A DNA stretch of 35,424 nucleotides from Flaviaestuariibacter sp. (GTDB taxonomy: Bacteria > Bacteroidota > Bacteroidia > Chitinophagales > Chitinophagaceae): positions 1 to 35,424 of the forward strand of contig JAQBNP010000237.1 of the NCBI GenBank assembly GCA_028288515.1, in the 5' to 3' direction. Under the pieces are notes generated by a model. It worked only from the letters and a program-made list of their open reading frames with translations, searched no databases and had not been told where the DNA came from. Below are positions 7,650 to 15,336 of the stretch, piece by piece. Each line of letters opens with the position of its first letter. The first letter of the stretch is position 1. The translations under genes and the position numbers were made by a program.

Positions 7650-10600
7650 TTAATGATCTCTAGGATTGTTCCGTAAAAACAGCGGCGCTGCGCGATGCGC
7701 TTGCCTGTCTCGTCATAGTTCGTGATCAGCCCGTGCTCGTCACCGTTGACGTACTGGCCTTCTTCTTTCACTTTGCCGTTCTCGTGATATTCCTTGTAGA
7801 GACCGTCGAGTACATCGAAAGTGAGGAGATAGTCGGACTGCGGGTTCCCATTGTTGTAGAACTCTTTTTGGTGGCCCTGCGTGAGCCCGTTGGCATTGGT
7901 ACTTTGGTAGGCGATCTTTCCGTTCGAGTGGTAAATGGTGTACAGGCCATGAAAGGCGCCGTTGAGGAATTCCATCTCGGCTGCCTTGCCTCCGTTAGCA
8001 AAGAACGTCGTCATCTTGCCCGTACCGCCTGGCAGCGCGATCCGTGGCAACAGCTTGCCGTCGCGGCCTTCGTACGACCAGGCCCTGATCTCGCCCTCCT
8101 CGTAGTATTGCACATAAAGAAGTAGGCCGTCTTCGCTGTAACGCTTGTAAATGCCGTGCATGGACCCGTTCCGGTACTCGATGGCGCGGGCAACCTTGCC
8201 GTTCGGATGGTACATCATCACGGTACCGGCCACGTCACCGTCAATATACGGCTCATCTTTCCAAAGCTTTCCGTCGGATGAATAATATTTCCATGTGCCA
8301 GTGCGCTTTCCAAGTTCCATTGTGCCCGTTGCGGCGACCTTTCCGTTGGAGTGGTAGTCGGTGTACGTTCCGTGAAGGAGCCCACGGTCGTATGCTTTCT
8401 TTTGCCGGATAGAGCCATCAGGGTAATACAGGGTGAAGTCTCCGTCGAAGTCGCCCCCCTTATAGGCCCCTGTATAGCGCGTGCGGCCGTTCGGGAATTT
8501 GCTTTCGTAAACGCCGTTGCCGTTTTTAAAGGTCGTGGCGAACAGGAGCTTTCCGGACGTGTCGAACTGGTTGAGGCCAGTGAGCCACCCGCCCGTATAA
8601 ACCAGCTCGTAGTCGATTTTGCCATTGCCGTGGTAGTATTCGTAATAGCCTGCGTAGTCGCCGTTCCGGTATGTATAGCGTTCCTCGATCGCGCCGTTGA
8701 GGTAGTACGTCGTCCAGTCTCCATTTTGTTCATCCTCGAGGTAGAAGCCCGCAGACTTCAGCTTTCCGTTGGGGTGATAATAGGCTGCCGGGCCGTTCTT
8801 CTCGCCGTCCTCGTAGCTGATCTCGTACTGCTTTGTTCCGTCGTTGTAATAGCCGATGCACTTGCCCTGCAGCTTGCCGTCAACATAATCGTTCACCTCC
8901 TGCACATTGCCGGACGCGTAATAGAAGGTGCGCGTGCCGTGCACGTTGCCATTTTCGTTGTAGACAGCGGAAGATTTCCGGATTCCTTCAGGCGAGTAGG
9001 TGGTGAGGTCGATCGTCTTACCCTTGCGAACCGATGTGTGGGTCACTTTTCCCTCCTTATCGAGGTAGGTTGCTTCGCGGCAGATGTCCTTATCGAAAAG
9101 GAGTGTGGAGTAGAGCTTGCCGTCATGGTCGTAATAGGACGCGAGGCCCGTGAGCTTGCCTTGTTTGAAGATCGATTTCGCAGTCAGGACGCCGTCCTCA
9201 TCGTACTCGAGGTCCTCGCCTTCGCCAAGACCGTCGACGAATGCGCGGGCTTCTTTCAGCTTCCCGTTGGCATGGTAGGAGCGCACGGCGCCCGTGAGCT
9301 TGCCGGCCGCATAGGTGGCTTCAAAGCTGAGCCGGCCGTTCTCGAAGTAGCTTTGGAACAGTCCCGTCAATTCTCCGCTGGCGTACGTGCAGCGCTTGGA
9401 CAGCCGGCCATTTGCGTACCATGCAGAATACGGACCGTTGAGCTTTCCGTCGCTCATGGTGGCCTCAACATGTTTCCTTCCGGAGCTGTATGATTCGCGG
9501 TAGGGACCGTTCTCAACGTCGTCACGGTAGGTGGTCGTTGACTTATGCTGGCCCGTCAGGTAGTTCATGACCTGCTCACCATTGATCTTTCCGTTGACAT
9601 AGGTCGACCTGGTGCTGACCATGCCATTGTGGAAGTACACAATGTCTTCTCCGTTCTCAACGCCATTGGTCCAATGCTCGATCCCGCTGCGGTCGCCGTT
9701 GTCATAAAAAAAGATCCACTCGCCGGTCTTCTTGCCATCGGGCGTATACATGCCGCGCGCCTTCACGTTTCCGTTCTCGTGATAGAACTCCCAGTTTCCG
9801 GATTGATTGTCGGCCGCATCGATCGTGCCCTTGCCGATAAGCGTATTGTCGTTGTCGAAATGATACTGCGCCGGCGCTGTTTTGCGGGTTGTGAAAGGGA
9901 GCAGGCGGGTGGCGCGAATCTGGTTGAGATAGGAAACGATCACCGACTGGGCCTCTTTCACATCCTTCGCATTCTTCTTCATATACTTCTGGATCTGCTC
10001 GATGTTGATCTGGGAAAAGGCCTGGAAGACGGATGCCTCGAAGTGACCTTCCTCAAACACCTGCTTGTACAGCGGCACATAATACTGCATATAAAAATCC
10101 GTGCTGGACGGGTCATATTTCACGACCTCCATCAGGGCTTGCAGCTGCCTGATGATCGGGTCATCGAGAGAAGCCTGCTGCTTGTAGCTCTTGTCCAGCG
10201 CGATCTTCGACAGGATGACCTGCTCGGCGCGGCCAAAGGTTTCCTCGGGCACGGACCGCTTTTCCACCGCGTCCGAAATCGACTCGTCATTTTTGCAAAT
10301 GGCGCTGAGGCTTTTGATGGCCGTCGACTGGTGCCGTCCGCCCGGACTGATAATGAGGTATGTCAGCAGCGAGAACATCGCCGGTACCGGCCGCCCCTGC
10401 GAAATGGCAATGCTCGCCAGCTTCATATGTGCGCTTGCATAATATGGATTGGTGATGACCAACTGCTTCAGGATGGTTTCGGCTTCTGCGAGCTTTTGCT
10501 GGCGCATCAGGGCGATGGACTTATTGAGCAGCAGCACCTGTGAGGCCGGGTATTTAGCGAGGGCCAGGTCGTAGAAGACCACAGCCTCGGGGCCGCGTCC

Positions 10601-10930
10601 CATATCGTCCAGGGTACTGGCTTTAGAGACCATAAGGTCCAGCTCATAGGGGCTGTTTTCGCGCTTTAGGCCTTCATCGCAGGCTGCGAGAGCGGCGTTG
10701 TAATTGCTGTCATAATTGTAGGACATGGACATTTCGTACAGGGCGCGCACATAATTCGTATCGTTGCGGGGAATTGTCCGGAAAAGCTGGATGGCTTTCT
10801 TGTATTCTTCCTTATCATGAAGCTGGATGGCCTGGCTGATGACGAGGCCGGAGTTGAGGGCGGCGGGCAGCTGGCTGGAGGCAGGGCGGGCACAGAGGAG
10901 CAGGACGAAGCCCAGGACGGCGTTTCTCAT
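7646..10930 (-). CDS. Secreted TPR protein with about 30 tandem MORN_2 repeats
   Basis: 1094 residues. A signal peptide (MRNAVLGFVLLLCARPASS) is followed by a TPR-type helical solenoid (about 25-200; DKEEYKKAIQLF, NYNAALAACDEGL, LAEAETILKQLV) and a helical linker (200-370). From about residue 380 to the end come some 30 consecutive 22-24 residue units of the type YHxNGKxKxxxxYxxGxxxG, the MORN_2 (YwqK-like) repeat. Databases often label such proteins 'toxin-antitoxin system YwqK family antitoxin', but nothing here supports a toxin-antitoxin role; the signal peptide and length suggest an exported scaffold or binding protein. It is the first gene of the minus-strand set, and its stop overlaps the next start by 4 bases. 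The 99-base divergent gap to murB holds a near-consensus minus-strand -7 element (TTACTTTG, 10955-10962) but no well-spaced -33 box. Confidence 0.9.
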   Translation of the reverse strand: MRNAVLGFVLLLCARPASSQLPAALNSGLVISQAIQLHDKEEYKKAIQLFRTIPRNDTNYVRALYEMSMSYNYDSNYNAALAACDEGLKRENSPYELDLMVSKASTLDDMGRGPEAVVFYDLALAKYPASQVLLLNKSIALMRQQKLAEAETILKQLVITNPYYASAHMKLASIAISQGRPVPAMFSLLTYLIISPGGRHQSTAIKSLSAICKNDESISDAVEKRSVPEETFGRAEQVILSKIALDKSYKQQASLDDPIIRQLQALMEVVKYDPSSTDFYMQYYVPLYKQVFEEGHFEASVFQAFSQINIEQIQKYMKKNAKDVKEAQSVIVSYLNQIRATRLLPFTTRKTAPAQYHFDNDNTLIGKGTIDAADNQSGNWEFYHENGNVKARGMYTPDGKKTGEWIFFYDNGDRSGIEHWTNGVENGEDIVYFHNGMVSTRSTYVNGKINGEQVMNYLTGQHKSTTTYRDDVENGPYRESYSSGRKHVEATMSDGKLNGPYSAWYANGRLSKRCTYASGELTGLFQSYFENGRLSFEATYAAGKLTGAVRSYHANGKLKEARAFVDGLGEGEDLEYDEDGVLTAKSIFKQGKLTGLASYYDHDGKLYSTLLFDKDICREATYLDKEGKVTHTSVRKGKTIDLTTYSPEGIRKSSAVYNENGNVHGTRTFYYASGNVQEVNDYVDGKLQGKCIGYYNDGTKQYEISYEDGEKNGPAAYYHPNGKLKSAGFYLEDEQNGDWTTYYLNGAIEERYTYRNGDYAGYYEYYHGNGKIDYELVYTGGWLTGLNQFDTSGKLLFATTFKNGNGVYESKFPNGRTRYTGAYKGGDFDGDFTLYYPDGSIRQKKAYDRGLLHGTYTDYHSNGKVAATGTMELGKRTGTWKYYSSDGKLWKDEPYIDGDVAGTVMMYHPNGKVARAIEYRNGSMHGIYKRYSEDGLLLYVQYYEEGEIRAWSYEGRDGKLLPRIALPGGTGKMTTFFANGGKAAEMEFLNGAFHGLYTIYHSNGKIAYQSTNANGLTQGHQKEFYNNGNPQSDYLLTFDVLDGLYKEYHENGKVKEEGQYVNGDEHGLITNYDETGKRIAQRRCFYGTILEIIK
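7680..9793 (-). repeat. Tandem MORN_2 repeat-coding region (about 30 units of 66-72 bases)
   Basis: Counting units by the Y-x-NG-K core between Trp380 (codon at 9791-9793) and the C-terminus gives about 30 copies. Most are 24 residues; two or three in the middle are degenerate (for example around ATYLDKEGKVTH and YEGRDGKLLP). The repeat is conserved in protein pattern rather than in DNA, so it looks old and under selection rather than a recent array expansion. Confidence 0.8.
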
Positions 10931-11029
10931 TGCGTTTGTTCGGTTTAGTCAAAACAAAGTAATAAAAAAAATGATACAATGCCGTTTCTTTTTCTCAGGA
11001 GCGGCGCAATAAGAAACTAGTTTTACACC

Positions 11030-12043
11030 ATGACGCTCCGGGATAACGTTACACTGCAACCGTTAACGACATTCGGCATCCGCGCAACCGCCCGCTGGTT
11101 CGCCTCTTTTGCGTCCGTGGACGAGCTCCAGGAGCTGCTGGCACTGGCCCGCGAGCGTCGCCTGGACACCCTGATCCTTGGCGGCGGCAGCAACATCCTG
11201 TTCACCACCGATTTCGAGGGCCTGGTGCTTCGCAATGAGATCGCGGGTATCGACGTCGTCAGCGAAGACGAAGACCATGTGCTGGTCCGCGCCGGGGCTG
11301 GTGAAAGCTGGCATGGATTCGTACAGTATTGCCTGCGCAACAACCTCGGTGGCGCCGAGAACCTCTCGCTCATCCCGGGCTCGGTTGGTGCGTCGCCGAT
11401 GCAGAACATTGGCGCTTATGGGGTCGAGATCAAAGACATCTTCCACGAGCTCGAGGCCGTTCCGCGCACCGGCGGCGCACCCCGTAAATTTTCGGCCGAT
11501 GAGTGCCGGTTCGGCTACCGCGAGAGTGTCTTCAAGAACACGTACCGCAACCAGTATGTGATCGCCTCTGTCACCTATCGCCTTCACAGGAAGCCCGTGC
11601 TCAATACATCGTACGGCGCCATTACGCAGGAGCTGGCAGCCATGGGCGTTACGACGCCTTCCATCCACGACGTGTCGGAAGCTGTGATCCGCATCCGCAC
11701 CTCCAAACTTCCCGACTGGCACGAGGTCGGCAATGCCGGCAGCTTTTTCAAGAACCCGCAGGTGTCCATTGAAAAATTTGAATCGCTGAAAGAGTCATAT
11801 CCATCCATCGTCGGCTACCCGCAGGGGGAGGGGCGCAAGATCGCTGCGGGCTGGCTCATCGAGCAGTGCGGCTGGAAAGGCTTTCGCGAAGGCGACGCAG
11901 GTTGCTACCCGAAGCAGGCCCTGGTGCTGGTAAATTATGGAATGGCCACCGGGAAACATATCTTTGACCTGAGCGAGCGCATCATCGCATCGGTTCGCGA
12001 AAAATTCGGGGTCGAGCTGGAGAGAGAAGTGAACGTCATTTAA
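11030..12043 (+). CDS. murB: UDP-N-acetylenolpyruvoylglucosamine reductase (MurB, type I)
   Basis: 337 residues, matching the type I (E. coli-like) enzyme. MurB is the cytoplasmic FAD enzyme that uses NADPH to reduce UDP-GlcNAc-enolpyruvate to UDP-MurNAc, the second committed step of peptidoglycan synthesis. FAD-binding motifs are clear: LGGGSNILF (about 49-57) and IPGSVGASPMQNIGAYG (about 115-131). FGYRESVFK holds the conserved Arg, and NAGSFFKNP carries the catalytic Ser at residue 238. The C-terminal ELEREVNVI matches the region bearing the conserved catalytic Glu. The ATG at 11030 fits the N-terminal pattern LQPLTTFGI. A perfect 10-base palindrome, AAACTAGTTT (11014-11023), lies 6 bases before the start; its meaning is unknown. 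The gene diverges from the TPR/MORN set. Confidence 0.97.
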   Translation: MTLRDNVTLQPLTTFGIRATARWFASFASVDELQELLALARERRLDTLILGGGSNILFTTDFEGLVLRNEIAGIDVVSEDEDHVLVRAGAGESWHGFVQYCLRNNLGGAENLSLIPGSVGASPMQNIGAYGVEIKDIFHELEAVPRTGGAPRKFSADECRFGYRESVFKNTYRNQYVIASVTYRLHRKPVLNTSYGAITQELAAMGVTTPSIHDVSEAVIRIRTSKLPDWHEVGNAGSFFKNPQVSIEKFESLKESYPSIVGYPQGEGRKIAAGWLIEQCGWKGFREGDAGCYPKQALVLVNYGMATGKHIFDLSERIIASVREKFGVELEREVNVI

Positions 12044-12099
12044 CAAATTGGCTTTGCAGCGCAATCCTTCCGGCCCTTGTCATAAAAAAAACCTACCGC

Positions 12100-12585
12100 A
12101 TGTTTAAGAAAACCGTCCTGTCCGCCCTGTGCACTATCGGTATCTCATCCGCCCTCTTCGCCCAAACCGCTGCAAAGTCGATGTATGTTGAGCTTGGTGG
12201 CCCTGGCCTCGCGTCGATCAACTATGACACCCGCTTCACCAAGAAGGAAGGCGGCATCGGCGGCCGTATCGGCCTCGGCTATTTCAGCGTTGACGGTGAG
12301 CGCCTTCTGACCGTTCCCATCGGCATCAATTACCTGCTGAGCAAGGACCAGCGAAATTATTTCGAGGTCGGTGGCGGCGTCACCGTCGTGAGCTACAAAA
12401 GCGACTACTACGATTACTATAACGACCCGAGCACATTCACCGGCACGTTCGGGCACCTGAACTTCGGCTACCGCCTGCAGCCAAAGAACGGCGGATTCAT
12501 GTTCCGCGCAGCGATCACGCCGGTCTTTGGCAGAGATGGGTTTATCCCGTACTACGCGGGGATCGCCTTCGGGTACAAATTCTAA
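12100..12585 (+). CDS. Small exported beta-barrel-like protein, probable outer-membrane protein
   Basis: 161 residues with a clear signal peptide (MFKKTVLSALCTIGISSALFAQ). The mature part alternates hydrophobic and polar residues with Gly and aromatic residues (YVELGGPGLASINYDTRF, GIGGRIGLGYFSV, HLNFGYRLQ, YYAGIAFGYKF) and ends in an aromatic residue, as outer-membrane barrels do. At this size an eight-stranded barrel is plausible. I cannot assign a specific function. It lies 56 bases after murB, and its TAA shares bases with the TAG of the convergent AAA+ ATPase gene, leaving no room for a terminator between them. Confidence 0.75.
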   Translation: MFKKTVLSALCTIGISSALFAQTAAKSMYVELGGPGLASINYDTRFTKKEGGIGGRIGLGYFSVDGERLLTVPIGINYLLSKDQRNYFEVGGGVTVVSYKSDYYDYYNDPSTFTGTFGHLNFGYRLQPKNGGFMFRAAITPVFGRDGFIPYYAGIAFGYKF

Positions 12586-14114
12586 TTGAAATCTTCTTCT
12601 TCAGCGTCCTCGTCTTCAAACGAGGACGTTTTCATGTTCAGCATGCTGCCCATGAGGTCCTTGAATTCGACCGAGGTCTCGAGGATCTTTTTCGAGATGA
12701 GTGAATAAGAGGAAAGACCGTGCAGCACGAACTCCATCAGCAGGGCGGTCTCGAGCTCGTCCGCTGTTCCGAACTGCTTCGTGACGAGAGCGTGGAGCCC
12801 GTCGACACGGTACAGCGCATTTATCTTTTCCCTGTCCTTTGTGCCGAACAGCAGGTTTAGGTGATTGCCCTTGTCGAACCAGGAGATGATCGAGCGGTAC
12901 GGATTGTCCACGGGCTGCGGGGTTTCACCCTTGCGAGGCGACCGCTTCTTCAGCGTGTCAGGGTTCGGAAAATACTGGACGAACTGCGCGCGGATGGCCT
13001 TGTCAAGGAGGTTCATGGCCACCTGGTAGGGACCTTCCTGCTCGCCTTCGTACACCAGCTCGATCTTTCCTGTGATCGAGGGGATGATGCCCACGAGGTC
13101 GGAGATCCACACCTGCGTCTGGGCTTCTTTGTTGAGGATCGAGCGGCGCTCGGCGGAGCTGACGCAATTCTCATACGCGGAGATCGTCAGGCGGGCGCTG
13201 ACGCCGCTTTTCTTGTCAACGAATTCGCTGGCGCGTGCTTCGAAAGCCACCTGCTCCACGAGCCTCTTGACAAGGTCGCTGATGGAGATCGCTTCCGCCT
13301 GGGCTGTCACATCTGCTTCCTGCTCCGTGATGGCGAGGGCGTGCTCGATCGACTTGGGGTAGTGGGTGAGTATCTGGCTCTGGATGCGGTCCTTCAGCGG
13401 TGTCACAATGGAGCCGCGGTTTGTATAGTCTTCCGGGTTGGCCGTAAAGACAAACAGAATATCGAGGGGCAGCCGCAGCTTGAAACCGCGGATCTGCACG
13501 TCGCCTTCTTCCAGGATATTGAACAGTCCCACCTGGATGCGCGCCTGGAGATCGGGCAGCTCGTTGATGACAAAAATGCTGCGGTTGCTTTTCGGAATGA
13601 TGCCGTAATGGATGACACGCTCGTCGGCGAAGCTGAGCTTGAGGTTTGCAGCCTTGATCGGGTCCACGTCACCAATGAGATCGGCGACACTGACATCAGG
13701 CGTTGCCAGCTTCTCGCCATAGCGCTGGCTGCGGTGCATCCATTCGATGGGCGTGGCATCGCCCTTTTCGCGGATCAGGTCTGTTGCAAACTTTGAGATG
13801 GGCCGCATCGGGTCGTCATTGATCTCGCTTCCGCCGATGACGGGAATGTATTCGTCGAGGAGCTCGGTCATTTGCCGCGCCATGCGTGTCTTGGCCTGGC
13901 CCCGCAGGCCGAGGAACAGGATATTATGCTTGCTCAGGAGGGCGCGCTCCACGTCTGGAACCACGGTGTCCTCGTAGCCGATGATGCCCGTAAAGGTTGG
14001 ATCGCCTGCCTTCAGCTTCCTGACCAGGTTTTCCCGGATCTCCTCTTTAATGCTGCGGGAAACGTAACCGGATTCTTTCAGCTCGCCAATTGTGTTGATT
14101 CGTTTAATGTCCAT
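12582..14114 (-). CDS. MoxR-like / magnesium-chelatase-type AAA+ ATPase
   Basis: 510 residues. AAA+ features: Walker A GLRGQAKT (69-76), Walker B-like FVINELPDL with Asn184-Glu185 where most AAA+ proteins have Asp-Glu, sensor 1 in FTANPEDYTNRG (Asn226), and a probable arginine finger in TPLKDRIQSQ (about Arg243). The NELPDL form is, as I recall, usual for this Bacteroidota clade. MoxR ATPases act with VWA-domain partners in protein maturation or metal insertion, and magnesium/cobalt chelatase subunits share the fold. The VWA partner is the gene directly upstream (14156-15253), 41 bases away, supporting a two-component chaperone-like complex. The C-terminus is acidic (SFEDEDAEEEDFN). No chlorophyll or cobalamin genes are nearby, so a true chelatase role is unsupported. 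Confidence 0.88.
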   Translation of the reverse strand: MDIKRINTIGELKESGYVSRSIKEEIRENLVRKLKAGDPTFTGIIGYEDTVVPDVERALLSKHNILFLGLRGQAKTRMARQMTELLDEYIPVIGGSEINDDPMRPISKFATDLIREKGDATPIEWMHRSQRYGEKLATPDVSVADLIGDVDPIKAANLKLSFADERVIHYGIIPKSNRSIFVINELPDLQARIQVGLFNILEEGDVQIRGFKLRLPLDILFVFTANPEDYTNRGSIVTPLKDRIQSQILTHYPKSIEHALAITEQEADVTAQAEAISISDLVKRLVEQVAFEARASEFVDKKSGVSARLTISAYENCVSSAERRSILNKEAQTQVWISDLVGIIPSITGKIELVYEGEQEGPYQVAMNLLDKAIRAQFVQYFPNPDTLKKRSPRKGETPQPVDNPYRSIISWFDKGNHLNLLFGTKDREKINALYRVDGLHALVTKQFGTADELETALLMEFVLHGLSSYSLISKKILETSVEFKDLMGSMLNMKTSSFEDEDAEEEDFN

Positions 14115-14155
14115 TGTGCTCTTCTCTTAGTGCCGATCGGTGACCGGTTGCTTGT

Positions 14156-15253
14156 TTAGTAAAGTGTTTTTCGTTTGCCGCTTTCAAAGTCCTTGAAGAT
14201 AAAGGCGCCGAGCTTGTCCAGCGATGCAAAGAAGGCCTTGCCATTGTTCGTTTCTGTGAACTCCTGCACGAATCGCTGGAGGTAGGGATCGGTGGCGATC
14301 ATGAAGGTAGTGATGGGGATCTTGAGCTTCTTGCATTGGGCGGCGAGGTTCATGCAGCGACTGGTGACCTTGCGGTCGAGGCCGAAGCTGTTCTTGTAAT
14401 AGCGCCGCCCGATCTTGAGACAGGTCGGCTTGCCATCGGTGATCACGAAGATCTGCTTGTTTGGATTCTTGCGTCGCCGAAGAATGTCCATGGCGAGCTC
14501 GAGACCCGCGACCGTATTAGTGTGGTAGGGGCCGACCTGCAGGTAGGGAAGGTCCTTGATCTCAACAGGCCACGCGTCGTTGCCGAACACGACGATATCG
14601 AGCGTATCCTTCGGGTATTTCGTTGTGATGAGCTCGCTGAGCGCCATGGCAACCTTCTTCGCCGGCGTGATGCGATCCTCGCCATAAAGGATCATCGAAT
14701 GCGAGATATCGATCATCAGCACGGTCGAGGTCTGCGCTTTGAAATCCGTCTCCCGGATCTGCAGGTCGTCCTCCTGCATCATGAAGGAATCGAGGCCGTG
14801 GTTGATCTGTGCATTGCGGATGGACTCGGTAAAATCGATCTGCTCGAGAAGGTCGCCAAACTGGAACGGACGCGTATCTGGACTGATCTCGTCACCGCCG
14901 CCGGGCTTGAATGTCTGGTGCTCGCCGCTCTTGGTTTTTTTCAGCTTGCCAAAGATTTCTTCGAGGCTCTTCTTCCGAATGCCCTGCTCTGTTTTCGGGG
15001 TGATGCGGATCTCGCCGTTCTGCTCGTTGTCGGCGATATAGCCTTTTGATTTGAGGTCGTCGATGAAATCGCCCATTCCGTATTCGTCATCCGTCAGCTC
15101 GTATTTTTTGTCCAGCTCGTTGAGCCACTGGAGTGTTTCGCCGACGTCGCCGCTGGTGTAGGTCAGCAGCTGCATGAAGAGGTCGAGCAGTTGCTCGAAC
15201 CGCGTTTTTCCGTCTGCGTTGGGGTCGAAGCCCGAAAATTGAAAGCCTTGCAT
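14156..15253 (-). CDS. VWA-domain protein, partner of the MoxR-like ATPase
   Basis: 365 residues, no signal peptide, so cytoplasmic. The N-terminal 170 residues are helical and charged. The von Willebrand A domain (about 175-360) has a complete MIDAS metal site: DISHS (Asp182, Ser184, Ser186), a Thr near TNTVAG (about 245-247) and Asp273 in VITDGKPT. VWA proteins next to MoxR ATPases are taken to recruit substrates in a metal-dependent manner. The gene lies just downstream of the terminator at 15305-15332, so this pair needs its own promoter in the roughly 50 bases before the ATG. A 7-of-8 match to TAnnTTTG (CATTTTTG, 15269-15276, minus strand) is present without a convincing -33 box. Confidence 0.88.
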   Translation of the reverse strand: MQGFQFSGFDPNADGKTRFEQLLDLFMQLLTYTSGDVGETLQWLNELDKKYELTDDEYGMGDFIDDLKSKGYIADNEQNGEIRITPKTEQGIRKKSLEEIFGKLKKTKSGEHQTFKPGGGDEISPDTRPFQFGDLLEQIDFTESIRNAQINHGLDSFMMQEDDLQIRETDFKAQTSTVLMIDISHSMILYGEDRITPAKKVAMALSELITTKYPKDTLDIVVFGNDAWPVEIKDLPYLQVGPYHTNTVAGLELAMDILRRRKNPNKQIFVITDGKPTCLKIGRRYYKNSFGLDRKVTSRCMNLAAQCKKLKIPITTFMIATDPYLQRFVQEFTETNNGKAFFASLDKLGAFIFKDFESGKRKTLY

Positions 15254-15304
15254 AGTTCCTGTAATCTACAAAAATGGTGCGCTACTTGTTCAGCCCGGTG
15301 GTTT

Positions 15305-15332
15305 AAAAAAACCCCTGCCGAAGCAGGGGTTT
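15305..15332 (-). terminator. Rho-independent terminator behind the GT117 gene
   Basis: On the minus strand, AAACCCCTGC, a TTCG tetraloop and GCAGGGGTTT form a perfect 10-bp stem followed by a run of T. It starts 5 bases after the GT117 stop codon (15337-15339) and precedes the VWA gene, separating the two transcription units. Confidence 0.93.
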
Positions 15333-15336
15333 AGCA

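Noticed and set aside
8351-9493. 380-codon plus-strand frame across the MORN repeats
   Set aside because: It is a reading-frame shadow of the periodic repeat gene on the minus strand; its apparent hydrophobic repeats mirror the MORN codons.
7646-10930. Toxin-antitoxin interpretation suggested by the MORN_2/YwqK label
   Set aside because: No toxin-like neighbour, a clear signal peptide and a 1094-residue length argue against an antitoxin.
12582-14114. True magnesium or cobalt chelatase subunit
   Set aside because: No porphyrin, chlorophyll or cobalamin genes are nearby and the partner is a stand-alone VWA protein; a MoxR-type role fits better.
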